Virus record (IMG/VR): IMGVR_UViG_3300036782_000035
Location: 1 to 52,761 of that record
Source: a virus
DNA length: 52,761 bases
Strand: one strand, 5' to 3'
Part shown: one piece after another, positions 1 to 8,062 of the stretch
Layout of the letters: every line of letters starts with the position of its first letter
Position numbering within the stretch: position 1 is the stretch's first letter
The notes under the pieces: model-generated
Database searches by the model: none
What the model was told of the DNA's origin: nothing
What the model saw: only the letters and a program-made list of their open reading frames with translations
Position numbers and translations under genes: made by a program

Positions 1-746
1 CGCAGTACGCGATCGCCATCAGCGGCACGTGGGGTTACGGCGCGGACGCCGAACCGGCCGGAGCGCTCGCGGCATCTGTTAACACAACAGACGCGTCAGT
101 GACGGTCACAGACGGATCCAAGGCCGGACCTGGTGACCTCGTGATCCTGGGCTACGGCCGGGGTGATGCCCCGTTCCCGTCGTCGGCGCCGCACGCCGGG
201 GCGATCGCCCCTTACGTCGGCGAGCGGGTCCTGATCACCGACGTGACCGCCGTGGCAACTGGCCTCACCCAGTCGGGCGGCGGGGTGACGACCGCGCAGG
301 ACGACGACCAGGCGCTGACGTGGACCGGCACGGGTGCGCTCAACCCGGGCGAGGTGATCACCCTCGACAGCGAGGATCTGCTGGTTGAGAAGGTGATCGG
401 CAGCGTGGCGACGGTGCGGCGGGCATTCAACGGCTCAACGCTCGCCAGCCACAGCGCGGCCACGATCTACGCGTGGCGTCAATGGGCGGTGCTCCGCGCG
501 CAGCTCGGCACCACGGCGGTAACGGCCAGCTCGGGTGACGCGGTGGTGCGGCACCGGGTGCCGTCGATCATCCGCGGGCTGGCGATCGCCGAAGTGGAGA
601 ACACGCTGCTGCAAGAGGGCAGCGGTTACGCGCGGACGGCTGGCACGGGGGAGAGCGCGATGCCCGCGCCGGGCTCGGGGCTGGCCGACAAGTGGGCGGA
701 AGCCAGGACACGGCACGGCCGCAAGGTTCGGCAGAGGACGATCTGA
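1..746 (+). CDS. Head-tail connector, C-terminal part (5' truncated by window start)
   Basis: The frame is open from base 3 with no start, so this is the C-terminal ~248 residues of a longer protein. The motif QYAIAISGTWGY is typical of Gp6-like head-tail connectors of actinobacteriophages, as I remember them. It is followed by a repetitive Thr/Ser/Val-rich beta region and a short basic tail. The gene runs straight into the next one by a TGATG overlap. The gene entering the other end of the window encodes the matching N-terminal part in the same frame. An internal ATG could give a shorter product but would split the conserved motif. Confidence 0.75.
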   Translation, partial: QYAIAISGTWGYGADAEPAGALAASVNTTDASVTVTDGSKAGPGDLVILGYGRGDAPFPSSAPHAGAIAPYVGERVLITDVTAVATGLTQSGGGVTTAQDDDQALTWTGTGALNPGEVITLDSEDLLVEKVIGSVATVRRAFNGSTLASHSAATIYAWRQWAVLRAQLGTTAVTASSGDAVVRHRVPSIIRGLAIAEVENTLLQEGSGYARTAGTGESAMPAPGSGLADKWAEARTRHGRKVRQRTI

Positions 747-1009
747 TGGCTGCTCGTTACTACGTCCATGTGTCTCAGGAGCTGCTTGACGCCGAGCCTC
801 CGCCCCCGTGGGAAGGCGCCGGGCTGCACCTCGTCGAGGTGGGCGGCTTCACTGAGCCTGGCTCCCGATGGTGCCTATTCGCCGATGACAACGCGCCGGA
901 AGAGCTGAACGGCAAGAAGGTTGAGCTAGCGCTGACGCGCGGGCCCGTGCACGAGGAAGACCCGTTCACCGATGCCGTTTGGGTCAGCGAACGGCGGGTG
1001 ATCGAGTGA
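746..1009 (+). CDS. Conserved small structural-module protein (paralogue of the gene at 40548)
   Basis: This 87-residue protein starts at the ATG overlapping the upstream stop (TGATG). An upstream in-frame start would overlap the previous gene by more than 50 bases and is less likely. The pattern M-ARY-V-V--EL-D near the N-terminus and LFADD/LFEDD-AP--L-GK-VEL--TR near the C-terminus is shared with the 79-residue protein at 40548-40787, so the two are paralogues. It sits between the connector and the gp10-like neck gene, which suggests a head-neck role. No domain is recognised. Confidence 0.8.
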   Translation: MAARYYVHVSQELLDAEPPPPWEGAGLHLVEVGGFTEPGSRWCLFADDNAPEELNGKKVELALTRGPVHEEDPFTDAVWVSERRVIE

Positions 1010-1419
1010 CCGGCACGCTGAAGGTCCGCGTCGACTGCCGCGTATCCGGGCCGCTGGAGAACGGCGAGGCGGAGAAGGCCGCGCAGGACTGGGCGACGAA
1101 CACCACGCAGGCGATCGCCGACGAGGGCGTCGCGATGCTCCGCGCCTTCCCGATGGACAAGACCGGCCGCGCCCGCGGCGGCTTCCAGAACGCGCTCAAG
1201 ACCAAGCGGGTGTCACCCACCCTCGTCCGGATCCCCGGCCCGCAGCAGCGCGGTGTCGCCTGGGCGCCGTGGCTTGAGGGCACCTCCGACCGCAACAAGT
1301 CGGCGAAGTTCAAGGGCTACAAGCTGTTCAGCAAGACGCGGCTCGCGCTCAGCAAGAAGGCGCAGGAGATCGCGCAAGAGCAGCTGGAGAAGGTACTGCC
1401 CCGGATGGGCGGTGACTGA
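1006..1419 (+). CDS. HK97 gp10-like head-tail joining protein
   Basis: 137 residues from a GTG that overlaps the upstream TGA. The N-terminal half is a small amphipathic region with Ala/Glu helices. The middle has G-RGGFQN--K and an AWAPWLEGTSDRNKS segment resembling the W-xxxLExGT signature of HK97 gp10/SPP1 gp16-17 neck proteins. The C-terminus is a basic helix. Its position after the connector and before the tail-terminator-like gene fits a neck or completion protein. Confidence 0.75.
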   Translation: MTGTLKVRVDCRVSGPLENGEAEKAAQDWATNTTQAIADEGVAMLRAFPMDKTGRARGGFQNALKTKRVSPTLVRIPGPQQRGVAWAPWLEGTSDRNKSAKFKGYKLFSKTRLALSKKAQEIAQEQLEKVLPRMGGD

Positions 1420-1889
1420 TGGACTTCGACCAGGCCGCGATCAATACCCAGTTCGCGCGGATCGTGAGCCCCTGCAAGCAGATCGGCGCGTTCCGCTCCA
1501 ACGTCATCCAGCACGAGCCGAAGGCAGCGCCCACGTCGCTCCCGGCGCTGGCGCTGTGGTGGTCGGGCATCGGCCCCGCCCGCGGCTTCTCCGGCCTTGC
1601 GGCCACGTCCGTGCGGATCCAGTACTCCGGCCGGATCTACGTGAACTTCAAGAGCCGCGACGAGGAAGACATCGACCCGCAGCTGATGTCCCTCACGTCG
1701 CAGGTGATCGGCGCGTTCAGCAGCGCGTTCACCCTCGGCGGCGACGTCGCGTTCATCGACCTGCTCGGCGGCTACGGCGAGCCGCTGTCCGCCACGCCGG
1801 CCTACATCGCGCAGGACGGCCAGGAGTTCAGAGTGGCCGAGCTAGTAATTCCCCTGGTCGTGGATGACGTCTGGAAGCAGGTGGCCTAG
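1419..1889 (+). CDS. Tail terminator-like minor tail protein
   Basis: 156 residues, ATG overlapping the upstream TGA. There is no catalytic motif; the length, the beta-rich C-terminal half (FRVAELVIPLVVDD) and the place directly before the major tail gene fit the tail terminator/completion family (lambda gpU position). The assignment rests mainly on synteny. Confidence 0.65.
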   Translation: MDFDQAAINTQFARIVSPCKQIGAFRSNVIQHEPKAAPTSLPALALWWSGIGPARGFSGLAATSVRIQYSGRIYVNFKSRDEEDIDPQLMSLTSQVIGAFSSAFTLGGDVAFIDLLGGYGEPLSATPAYIAQDGQEFRVAELVIPLVVDDVWKQVA

Positions 1890-1892
1890 GAG

Positions 1893-2837
1893 ATGGCAAA
1901 GCAGAGCGGGCTCGGGGCGCGCCTACTCCTGGGCGGCTACGACCTTTCGGGGGACATCAGCGCGGCGGACACGATCGGCGGGACGGTCGCGCTGCTCGAC
2001 GTCACCGACATCACCCAGTCGGCGCACTCCCGCATCGGCGGCCTGCGTGACGGGTCGATGTCGTTCACCAGCTTCTGGAACTTCGCGAACAGCGTCCCGG
2101 TGCTGGACTCGCTTCCGCGGACGGACGTGGTCGCGTCGTTCTTCGCCCCGCCGCTCGCCATGGGCACCGCGCCGACCGTGGCGTGCGTGAACGCGAAGCA
2201 GGTCAACTACGACCCGGCCAGGGCAAACGACGGCGCGCTGACGATGAAGACGGAGTGCCAGGGGCAGGGCTACGGGCTTGAGTGGTGCATGCCGCTGACG
2301 GCCGGGCTGCGCACGGACACGACGGCGACGAACGGCCCGGACCTCGACTGCGGCGCCGCGTTCACTACCCCGTCGGTTCCGGCGTCCGGCACCGCGGCGG
2401 CCAACACGTCGCCGCTGCCGGCCACGGTGGTCGTCACCGGCGGCACGGTCAGCAACGTGGTGGTCAACGGGGTGAGCGTCGGCGCCGGCGACGGCACCTA
2501 CACCGTCCCCGCGGGGCAGGGCATCACGCTGACCTACTCGGCCGCGCCGACGTGGGCGTGGACGCTGCAGACGGCGTGGGGCGCTCAGGGCTACCTCCAG
2601 GTGACCGGGTTCACCGGCACGTCGGTCACGGTCACGGTTCAGCACAGCGCCGACAACAGCACGTGGGCGGACCTGATCGCCTTCACCGCGGTCACTGCGG
2701 CGCCGGCCGCGCAGCGCGTCGCGGTCAGCAACACGACCACCGTGGACCGCTACCTCCGGGTGATCACGGCGGGCACCTTCAGCAACGCGGTGCTCGCCGT
2801 GGCCATGGCCCGCAACCCGGTGAGCGTGAGCTTCTGA
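1893..2837 (+). CDS. Major tail (tube) protein with C-terminal Ig-like/beta domain
   Basis: 314 residues with a strong AGGAG site overlapping the preceding stop. Residues 1-150 look like a siphovirus tail-tube fold (MAKQSGLGARLLLGGYDLSGD start). About residue 160 onward is a Thr/Val/Gly-rich beta region ending in a YLRV-T-GTFSNAVLAVA pattern, as in C-terminal decoration domains of tail-tube subunits. It shares its N-terminal MAK-SGLGA opening with the gene at 3266, suggesting two tube-type subunits. Confidence 0.7.
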   Translation: MAKQSGLGARLLLGGYDLSGDISAADTIGGTVALLDVTDITQSAHSRIGGLRDGSMSFTSFWNFANSVPVLDSLPRTDVVASFFAPPLAMGTAPTVACVNAKQVNYDPARANDGALTMKTECQGQGYGLEWCMPLTAGLRTDTTATNGPDLDCGAAFTTPSVPASGTAAANTSPLPATVVVTGGTVSNVVVNGVSVGAGDGTYTVPAGQGITLTYSAAPTWAWTLQTAWGAQGYLQVTGFTGTSVTVTVQHSADNSTWADLIAFTAVTAAPAAQRVAVSNTTTVDRYLRVITAGTFSNAVLAVAMARNPVSVSF

Positions 2838-3262
2838 TGGGCGCCAGGACCCTGGTCGGCGCGGCCTACCCGGCGGCCACCCGTGACTACCTGATCAAGC
2901 TGCCGCGTGACACGAGCATCGTCGCCGCCTGCGAGGACGTGGGCTGCGACCAGCAGGCGCGCGGCTGGGAAACGGTCTGCGACCTCGCCGACCCGATGGG
3001 CGTGAAGGTCGCGATGCTGATCCGCTCCGGCCAGACCGGGCGCACCTACCGGGAGCTGCCCGCGCTGCCCGGATCCCAGACGGCGGTGTTCCGCTTCGAG
3101 TCCGGCCAGCGGTGCTTCACCGAGCACCGCACCCGCCCCGCCCGCTTCCTCGTCGACCCCGGCACCGGCGGCCCGCTGATCAGGCGGACGCGGCTCGCTG
3201 ACTGGGGCGAGGACCTGATGGACCACGCCGGCAACCTGCAAGACCAGCTCAGGAAGGGATGA
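2837..3262 (+). CDS. Tail-module protein of unknown function
   Basis: 141 residues starting at the ATG that overlaps the upstream stop (TGATG). Two cysteines sit in ACEDVGCDQQ, and the central stretch RSGQTGRTYRELP plus a cluster of aromatic and arginine residues is compact and globular. Its conserved place between two tail-tube-like genes suggests a tail role. I recognise no domain. Confidence 0.75.
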   Translation: MGARTLVGAAYPAATRDYLIKLPRDTSIVAACEDVGCDQQARGWETVCDLADPMGVKVAMLIRSGQTGRTYRELPALPGSQTAVFRFESGQRCFTEHRTRPARFLVDPGTGGPLIRRTRLADWGEDLMDHAGNLQDQLRKG

Positions 3263-3265
3263 CCC

Positions 3266-3685
3266 ATGGCCAAGACCAGCGGACTCGGGGCAGCGGTGGT
3301 GGTGGACGACGCCAGCGGCTCCCCGCAGACCATCACCAACGACGTGACCGACTTCTCGCTCGCGACCCCGCGGGCGCTCCAGGACACGACCGGCGTGGAC
3401 AAGTACGCGCACGAGCGGCTGCTGCTGCTCGCCGACGGCACCGTCCAGCTGAAGGGCGTCTTCAACGCGGCGGCGAACATGTCGCACGCGGTGCTGTCCT
3501 CGGTGCCGTCCACGTCGGTGACGCGCACGGTGCTGCTCACCCCGACCGCGAGCACCACGCCGAACCTGTCGATGGAGATGCTGATCAGCTCCTACGACGT
3601 CGCCCGGGCCAACGGCGGCGAGCTTACGTGGAGTTCCGACGCGTCGCTGGAGAACGGGGCCGCGCCCACCTGGACTAACTCGTAA
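3266..3685 (+). CDS. Second tail-tube-like protein
   Basis: 139 residues, ATG following GGAAGGGATGACCC, which holds a good ribosome binding site. The N-terminus MAKTSGLGAAVVVDDASG resembles that of the major tail protein at 1893. It has the beta-strand-rich composition and TRTVLLTP--STTPNLSMEMLISSYD pattern of a small tail tube protein. Which of the two is the main tube subunit cannot be decided from sequence alone. Confidence 0.65.
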   Translation: MAKTSGLGAAVVVDDASGSPQTITNDVTDFSLATPRALQDTTGVDKYAHERLLLLADGTVQLKGVFNAAANMSHAVLSSVPSTSVTRTVLLTPTASTTPNLSMEMLISSYDVARANGGELTWSSDASLENGAAPTWTNS

Positions 3686-4125
3686 TGGGCTTCGAGGCAC
3701 CGGGCACCGGCAACAAGCTCGACTTCACCGGCACGAAGTACGAGGGCCTCGAGGTCACGGTCGACAGCGCGCCGCTCGGCCTGCTGACGGGGGTCATGGA
3801 GGACTACACGGTCCTGACCGCCGAGCAGGTCGACCTCGCGGCGGCGATGCCGGTGGTGACGAAGCTGCTCGACAACTTCGCCGCGGTGCTCGAGGACTGG
3901 AACGTGGAGAAGCACGGCAAGCCGGTGCCGCCCACGATCGAGGGCCTGCGGACGCTTGACCTCCAGTTCGTCATGGCGGTCATCGGCGCGTGGCTGACCG
4001 GGACCGCGCAGGCACCCGACCCTTTGCCGGGGAACTCCGGGTCTGGCATGACCTCGCCGGAGGAACTCGCAGCGATGGCAGCCGCGTCGTCAAGCCTGCC
4101 GAGCTCGGAACCGCAGAACTTGTAA
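3685..4125 (+). CDS. Tail assembly chaperone gpG-like
   Basis: 146 residues, ATG overlapping the previous TAA. It precedes the tape measure gene and carries the small helical features of gpG-type chaperones, which coat the tape measure during tail assembly. A -1 slippery heptamer CCCTTTG (4020-4026) lies in the correct X XXY YYZ register (codons GAC CCT TTG). It is followed 8 nt later by a stem-loop (4035-4040 pairing with 4057-4062). Most ribosomes should finish at 4125 and a minority make the longer gpGT form. Confidence 0.85.
   Translation: MGFEAPGTGNKLDFTGTKYEGLEVTVDSAPLGLLTGVMEDYTVLTAEQVDLAAAMPVVTKLLDNFAAVLEDWNVEKHGKPVPPTIEGLRTLDLQFVMAVIGAWLTGTAQAPDPLPGNSGSGMTSPEELAAMAAASSSLPSSEPQNL
4020..4062 (+). 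promoter_or_regulatory. Programmed -1 ribosomal frameshift signal
   Basis: Slippery heptamer CCCTTTG at 4020-4026 with the zero-frame codons CCT TTG re-pairing as CCC TTT. The spacer is 8 nt. The stimulatory stem is CTCCGG (4035-4040) with CCGGAG (4057-4062) and a 16-nt loop. GGGGAAC at 4029 was considered, but the A-site tRNA could not re-pair there. Confidence 0.8.
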
Positions 4126-4250
4126 TCGCCCTGTGCGACCGCTGGCACAAGACGCCGCCGGAGATCCTCGCCCTGCCGGGGTGGGTGCTGCGGATGCTCG
4201 ACGTCTACCAGCTCGGCCACCGTGACGAGGACCCGGAGGGAGGTGAATAG
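4026..4250 (+). CDS. Tail assembly chaperone gpT-like domain, expressed by -1 frameshift
   Basis: The frame from 4026 has no plausible own start but continues gpG after a -1 shift at CCCTTTG. The product gpGT would be 188 residues, joining gpG residues 1-114 to 74 residues that include LCDRWHKTPPEIL and WVLRMLDVYQLG. Such Trp/Tyr-rich helices before the tape measure are typical of T domains in actinobacteriophages. It ends in TAG overlapping the probable tape measure start. Confidence 0.85.
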   Translation, partial: AGELRVWHDLAGGTRSDGSRVVKPAELGTAELVIALCDRWHKTPPEILALPGWVLRMLDVYQLGHRDEDPEGGE

Positions 4251-7200
4251 AGATCGCCGACAATTACGTCTCGCTGTCCATCAAGGCGACCGACGGGGCG
4301 AAGCCCGACCTGACCGCACTCAAGGCGCAGCTCGACGAGCTGGGCCGGCAGGTGAGCGAGGCGAAGGTCGACGTCGGCGACGACGAGGCGGTCCTCAAGC
4401 TCAAGGACATCAACGCGAAGCTGGCGGCGGTCAACGGGACGGTCAGCAACCCGAAGGTGACCGTCGCCGGGGCTGCCCGCGCAGAGTCCCAGCTTGCCGC
4501 GCTGGCCGTTGCGATGAGGGAACTGCAGGATCTTCCCGCGACGCGGGCCGCCGCATCGCAGGCCGCCTCCGACAAGGAGGCCGCGGCAGCGGAGGCCGCG
4601 GCGCAGCGGGAGGTTGCGGCGGCGCAGTCCGCGGCGGACAAGGAGGCGGCGGCCGCCGACCGCGCGGCGGCGAGTGAGGCGCGGGCGGCAGAGCAGGCCG
4701 CGGCGGCGAAGGAGCGGGCGGAGGCGAAGGCTACCAGCGACGCCGAGCGCGCCGCGGCGCAGCAGGCAAGGGACGCCGCGGCCGCGGCCAAGCTGGCAGG
4801 CCAGAATGCCGGCGACAGCTTCGGGAAGGGCTTCGTCGACTACGTCAAGCCGCCGCTGTCGCTGCCGGCGCTGATCACGGGCGGGGTGCTGACCGGCCTG
4901 GCGGCGCTGCCGGCGCTGACGGCCGGGCTGGGCGCGGCGGCTGGCATCGGGCTGGGCGCGGCGTTCCTGGTGTCGACGAACGCGAGCGTGAAGAACGCGG
5001 GCACGTCGCTGGTGACCACGCTGAAGGGCGTGATGACGCAGGCGACGAAGCCGCTGATCGCCCCGCTGGAGGACGCGTTCAAGCAGCTCGGCTCGTTCAT
5101 GCAGCAGATCGGCCCGCAGATCGGGAGCGTGTTCCAGGCGATCGCGCCGATGATCCAGCCGCTGGTGTACGGGCTCGAGGGCCTCGTCGGCGGCATCCTG
5201 CCCGGGTTCATCTCGCTGATGAGGGCGGCGCAGCCCGCGGTTCAGGCGCTCGCGGGGATCCTCGGCGGCCTGGGCGACGACCTGGGAGCCATGTTCTCCG
5301 CGTTCGCCCCGGCGGTTAAGGCGTCGGCTCAGGTGCTGACGCTGCTGGGTGACCTGCTGGACGGGCTGCTGCCCGTGATCGGGCAGCTGGGCGCTTCGCT
5401 GGCGGGCACGCTGGCGCCGGTGCTGTCGGCGTTCGGCGGCGCGATCAAGGCGATCATGCCGGGGCTGATCCTGGTGGGTAAGGTCATCGGCTCGCTGGCG
5501 GGGGCGATCCTGACGTCGCTGTCGGGGGCCCTGCAGGCGGTGGCGGCGATCGTGAAGGCGGCGGCACCGGGGTTCACGGCGCTGGCGGGGGCGCTGGCGC
5601 AGGTGTTCAGCGCGATGGAGAACACGGGGGCGTTCGGGGCGCTGGAGGACGCGATCGAGTCGGTCGCGGGGCCGCTGGGGCAGCTGGTGAACGGGGTGCT
5701 GAAGGCGGCTGCGCCGATCATCTCGCAGCTGGCGGGGCTGGCGACGGGGCTGGGGGCGTCGCTGTCGGGGGCGCTGGCGGGCGCGGTGGTGGCGATCCTG
5801 CCGCCGCTGGAGAAGCTGGCGACGATGGTGCTGACCACGCTGGCGAAGGTGCTGACGGCGCTGGTGGGCCCGGCGGAGGACTTCTTCGGGGCGATGACCG
5901 TGGCGTTGTCTGACGGGCTGGTCGACGTGGTGGACGCGCTGATCAAGCTGGCGACGCAGGCGCTGGGGCCGCTGCTGAAGGTGCTGCCGACGCTGGCGGG
6001 GCTGATCGGGAAGTTCTTCGAGTCGTTCGCGAGTGACAGCTTCTCAAGCTCCATTAACAAGCTGGTGCAGGCGCTGATCAAGGTCGTCACGGCGGCGTGG
6101 CAGCCGATGCTGGCGCTGCTGCCGGCGCTGGTGCCGCTGGTGGTGGCGCTGCTGTCGGTCTTCACGCCGGTGGTCGCTACGGCGGTCGCGGACATCGCGA
6201 CGGCGCTGGCGGCGATCGTGAGCGCGATCCCGCCGGGTGTCGTCGAGGCGCTGGCCCTCGGGTTCCTCGCGGTCGTGGGAGCGATCAGGGCGTGGGCGGT
6301 CGCGCAGGCGATCCTGAACATCGACCTGATGGCGAACCCGATCGGGCTGCTGGTCGCGGCGATCGCCGCGCTGGTGATCGGGATCGTGGAGCTGGTCAAG
6401 CACTGGCATGACGTGGCGGCGGCGTTCGACGTGGCGCGGCACGCGATCGCGACGGCGGGCCACGACATCGCCGGGGCGTTCGACGCTGTGCGGCACGCGG
6501 TGGCGACGGTGGGCCGTGACATCGTCGCGGGGCTGACCGTCGCGGCGAACTGGATCGCCTCGCACTGGAAGGTGATCCTGGAGTGGCTGGTGGACCCGAT
6601 CGGCATGGCGGTCCACGAGATCCTCACCCACACCCACCAGATAGCGCAGGCGTTCGACGCGATGCGCCACGATGTGGCCGCGGTCCTGGCCGGGGCACGT
6701 CATGACATCAGCGCGGCGTTCGACGACGTGCGCCACGACATCGCGTCGATTCTCGCCGGGATCCGCCACGACATAGCGGCCGACTGGGACAACATCCGCC
6801 ATGACATCGCGGCGGTGGTCGACGCGGTACCGGGTGACGTGGTGAAGGCGTTCGACACGGTGCGCCATGACCTGGCGACGCTGGCGGACGCGATCCGCCA
6901 TGACCTGGCCACGGCCTGGGACAACGTGCGCCACGACCTGGCCAGCGCCTGGGACGCGATCGTGGCGTTCTTCGAGGCGCTGCCCGGCAGGGTGCTGTCG
7001 TTCCTGGCCGCGCTGCCGGGCGACATGCTGACGGCCGGCAAGAACATCATCGACGGGCTGATTCACGGGATCGTGTCGGCGGCGGCGGATATCCCGTCGA
7101 TCATGGCGGGCCTGGCGTCGGACGTGGCGAGCTACTTCACCGACCCTTTGAAGATCTTCTCGCCGTCGCGGGTGTTCATGGAGCACGGCGAGAACATCGT

Positions 7201-7459
7201 GCAGGGCGCGATCAACGGCATCCAGCAGACCGCCCCGAAGCTGCGCTCGACGGTGGCGCAGCTGGGGACGCAGGTCGCGCAGGCGGGGCTCGGCAAGGCG
7301 ACCGCGACGGCGGCGGCAGGCGCGGCCGGGGGCGCAAACGCCTCTCAGCTTCACCTGCAGCTGAGCGACAACGGCGACATGTTCATGCGGGCCATCCGCC
7401 AGGCGATCCGGGTCCGGGGCGGGAACGTGCAGCTTGCCCTAGGTACGGGGCCGGGCTGA
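4247..7459 (+). CDS. Tail tape measure protein
   Basis: About 1070 residues. The conserved N-terminus (YVSLSIKATDGA... then LKAQLDELGRQ) lies upstream of the first GTG (4352), so translation must begin at a non-NTG codon: ATA at 4247, which overlaps the gpT TAG, or ATC at 4253. Perfect GGAGG and GGAGGTGA sites at 4235-4246 support either. Domains: Ala/Glu-rich coiled coil (residues ~70-185), hydrophobic helices (~200-450, and ~610-720), then a run of 11-residue repeats with RHDIA/RHDLA (about 6420-6960), and an FSPSRVFMEHGENIVQGA segment typical of tape measure C-termini. It sets tail length and passes into the cell with the DNA. Confidence 0.88.
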   Translation: MEIADNYVSLSIKATDGAKPDLTALKAQLDELGRQVSEAKVDVGDDEAVLKLKDINAKLAAVNGTVSNPKVTVAGAARAESQLAALAVAMRELQDLPATRAAASQAASDKEAAAAEAAAQREVAAAQSAADKEAAAADRAAASEARAAEQAAAAKERAEAKATSDAERAAAQQARDAAAAAKLAGQNAGDSFGKGFVDYVKPPLSLPALITGGVLTGLAALPALTAGLGAAAGIGLGAAFLVSTNASVKNAGTSLVTTLKGVMTQATKPLIAPLEDAFKQLGSFMQQIGPQIGSVFQAIAPMIQPLVYGLEGLVGGILPGFISLMRAAQPAVQALAGILGGLGDDLGAMFSAFAPAVKASAQVLTLLGDLLDGLLPVIGQLGASLAGTLAPVLSAFGGAIKAIMPGLILVGKVIGSLAGAILTSLSGALQAVAAIVKAAAPGFTALAGALAQVFSAMENTGAFGALEDAIESVAGPLGQLVNGVLKAAAPIISQLAGLATGLGASLSGALAGAVVAILPPLEKLATMVLTTLAKVLTALVGPAEDFFGAMTVALSDGLVDVVDALIKLATQALGPLLKVLPTLAGLIGKFFESFASDSFSSSINKLVQALIKVVTAAWQPMLALLPALVPLVVALLSVFTPVVATAVADIATALAAIVSAIPPGVVEALALGFLAVVGAIRAWAVAQAILNIDLMANPIGLLVAAIAALVIGIVELVKHWHDVAAAFDVARHAIATAGHDIAGAFDAVRHAVATVGRDIVAGLTVAANWIASHWKVILEWLVDPIGMAVHEILTHTHQIAQAFDAMRHDVAAVLAGARHDISAAFDDVRHDIASILAGIRHDIAADWDNIRHDIAAVVDAVPGDVVKAFDTVRHDLATLADAIRHDLATAWDNVRHDLASAWDAIVAFFEALPGRVLSFLAALPGDMLTAGKNIIDGLIHGIVSAAADIPSIMAGLASDVASYFTDPLKIFSPSRVFMEHGENIVQGAINGIQQTAPKLRSTVAQLGTQVAQAGLGKATATAAAGAAGGANASQLHLQLSDNGDMFMRAIRQAIRVRGGNVQLALGTGPG
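6655..6962 (+). repeat. Undecapeptide repeats (RHD-hydrophobic-A) in the tape measure
   Basis: Within the tape measure, RHDVA, RHDIS, RHDIA, RHDIA, RHDIA, then RHDLA three times recur at 11-residue spacing, interrupted once. DNA copies vary around GCCACGACATCGC. Less perfect copies begin near 6430. An 11-residue period is that of a hendecad helix. Confidence 0.85.
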
Positions 7460-7479
7460 TCAAGGGAAAGGGAAACGGG

Positions 7480-7659
7480 ATGCAGGAACTGACAGTCAAG
7501 GTGACGGCTACGGGCGTGCACCAGAAGGCGCTGTCGGCGTGCCATGGCGCGCCGCTTGACCGGGTGACACCCGGCGTGGACGAGTTCACCTGCCGCGAGT
7601 GCGGCGAGCCGACTGAGCGCGTCTACGGTGCGCCGACGGTGGTGGAAGCTCATGGCTGA
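7480..7659 (+). CDS. Small zinc-ribbon-like protein
   Basis: 59 residues, ATG after AAGGGAAAGGGAAACGGG, a purine-rich binding site. It contains SACHGAPL and a CRECGEP motif, together a probable C-H/C-C metal site, and ends on an overlap with the next gene (ATGGCTGA). It lies between tape measure and fibre genes. Function unknown. Confidence 0.75.
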   Translation: MQELTVKVTATGVHQKALSACHGAPLDRVTPGVDEFTCRECGEPTERVYGAPTVVEAHG

Positions 7660-8026
7660 CGGGCTGAGCACGACGAACGCGGACCTGGCGCTGACTGCGG
7701 CGGTGGGGACGAACGCGGCTTACGCGCAGCTGCACACGGGCCCTCCGGGGTCGGCTGGCACGACCAACGTGGCGAGCGTAACCACGCGCCCGGCGGTGAC
7801 GTGGGGGTCGGCGTCGGCGGGAAGCATCGCGGCGAACGGGACGCTGCCGTCGTGGACGTCGTGGGCGGGGACGAACGGGCAGGTGATCACCGACCTGTCG
7901 TTCTGGTCGCTGTCGTCTTCGGGCACGTTCGGGCTGTCGATGGCGCTGGCCAGCTCGGTCACGATGGACACCGGGGACTCGCTGACGATGACGGCGATCT
8001 CGGTCAGCATCACCCCGGCCTCGTAG
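7652..8026 (+). CDS. Phage tail fibre-like protein (Gp80 type)
   Basis: 124 residues from ATG 7652. The pattern MADGLST-NAD, YAQLHTGPPGSAGT, SWTSWAGTNGQVITDLSFW and a Gly/Ser/Thr-rich beta C-terminus matches the small tail fibre protein family common in actinobacteriophages, as I remember it. It overlaps the preceding gene by 8 bases. Confidence 0.75.
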   Translation: MADGLSTTNADLALTAAVGTNAAYAQLHTGPPGSAGTTNVASVTTRPAVTWGSASAGSIAANGTLPSWTSWAGTNGQVITDLSFWSLSSSGTFGLSMALASSVTMDTGDSLTMTAISVSITPAS

Positions 8027-8062
8027 TCACCATTCCGATCGCTTCATTCCGGGGAAGGTGAC

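Noticed and set aside
1923-2645. Long minus-strand open frame opposite the major tail gene
   Set aside because: It is an Arg/Gly-rich shadow frame caused by high G+C codon bias of the + gene, with no motif or ribosome site.
4029-4035. GGGGAAC as the frameshift site
   Set aside because: P-site re-pairing works but A-site AAC to GAA does not; CCCTTTG just upstream fits both sites.
6044-7354. 436-codon minus-strand open frame inside the tape measure gene
   Set aside because: Composition is Arg/His/Asp-rich, typical of antisense shadow frames; the + frame has clear tape measure repeats.
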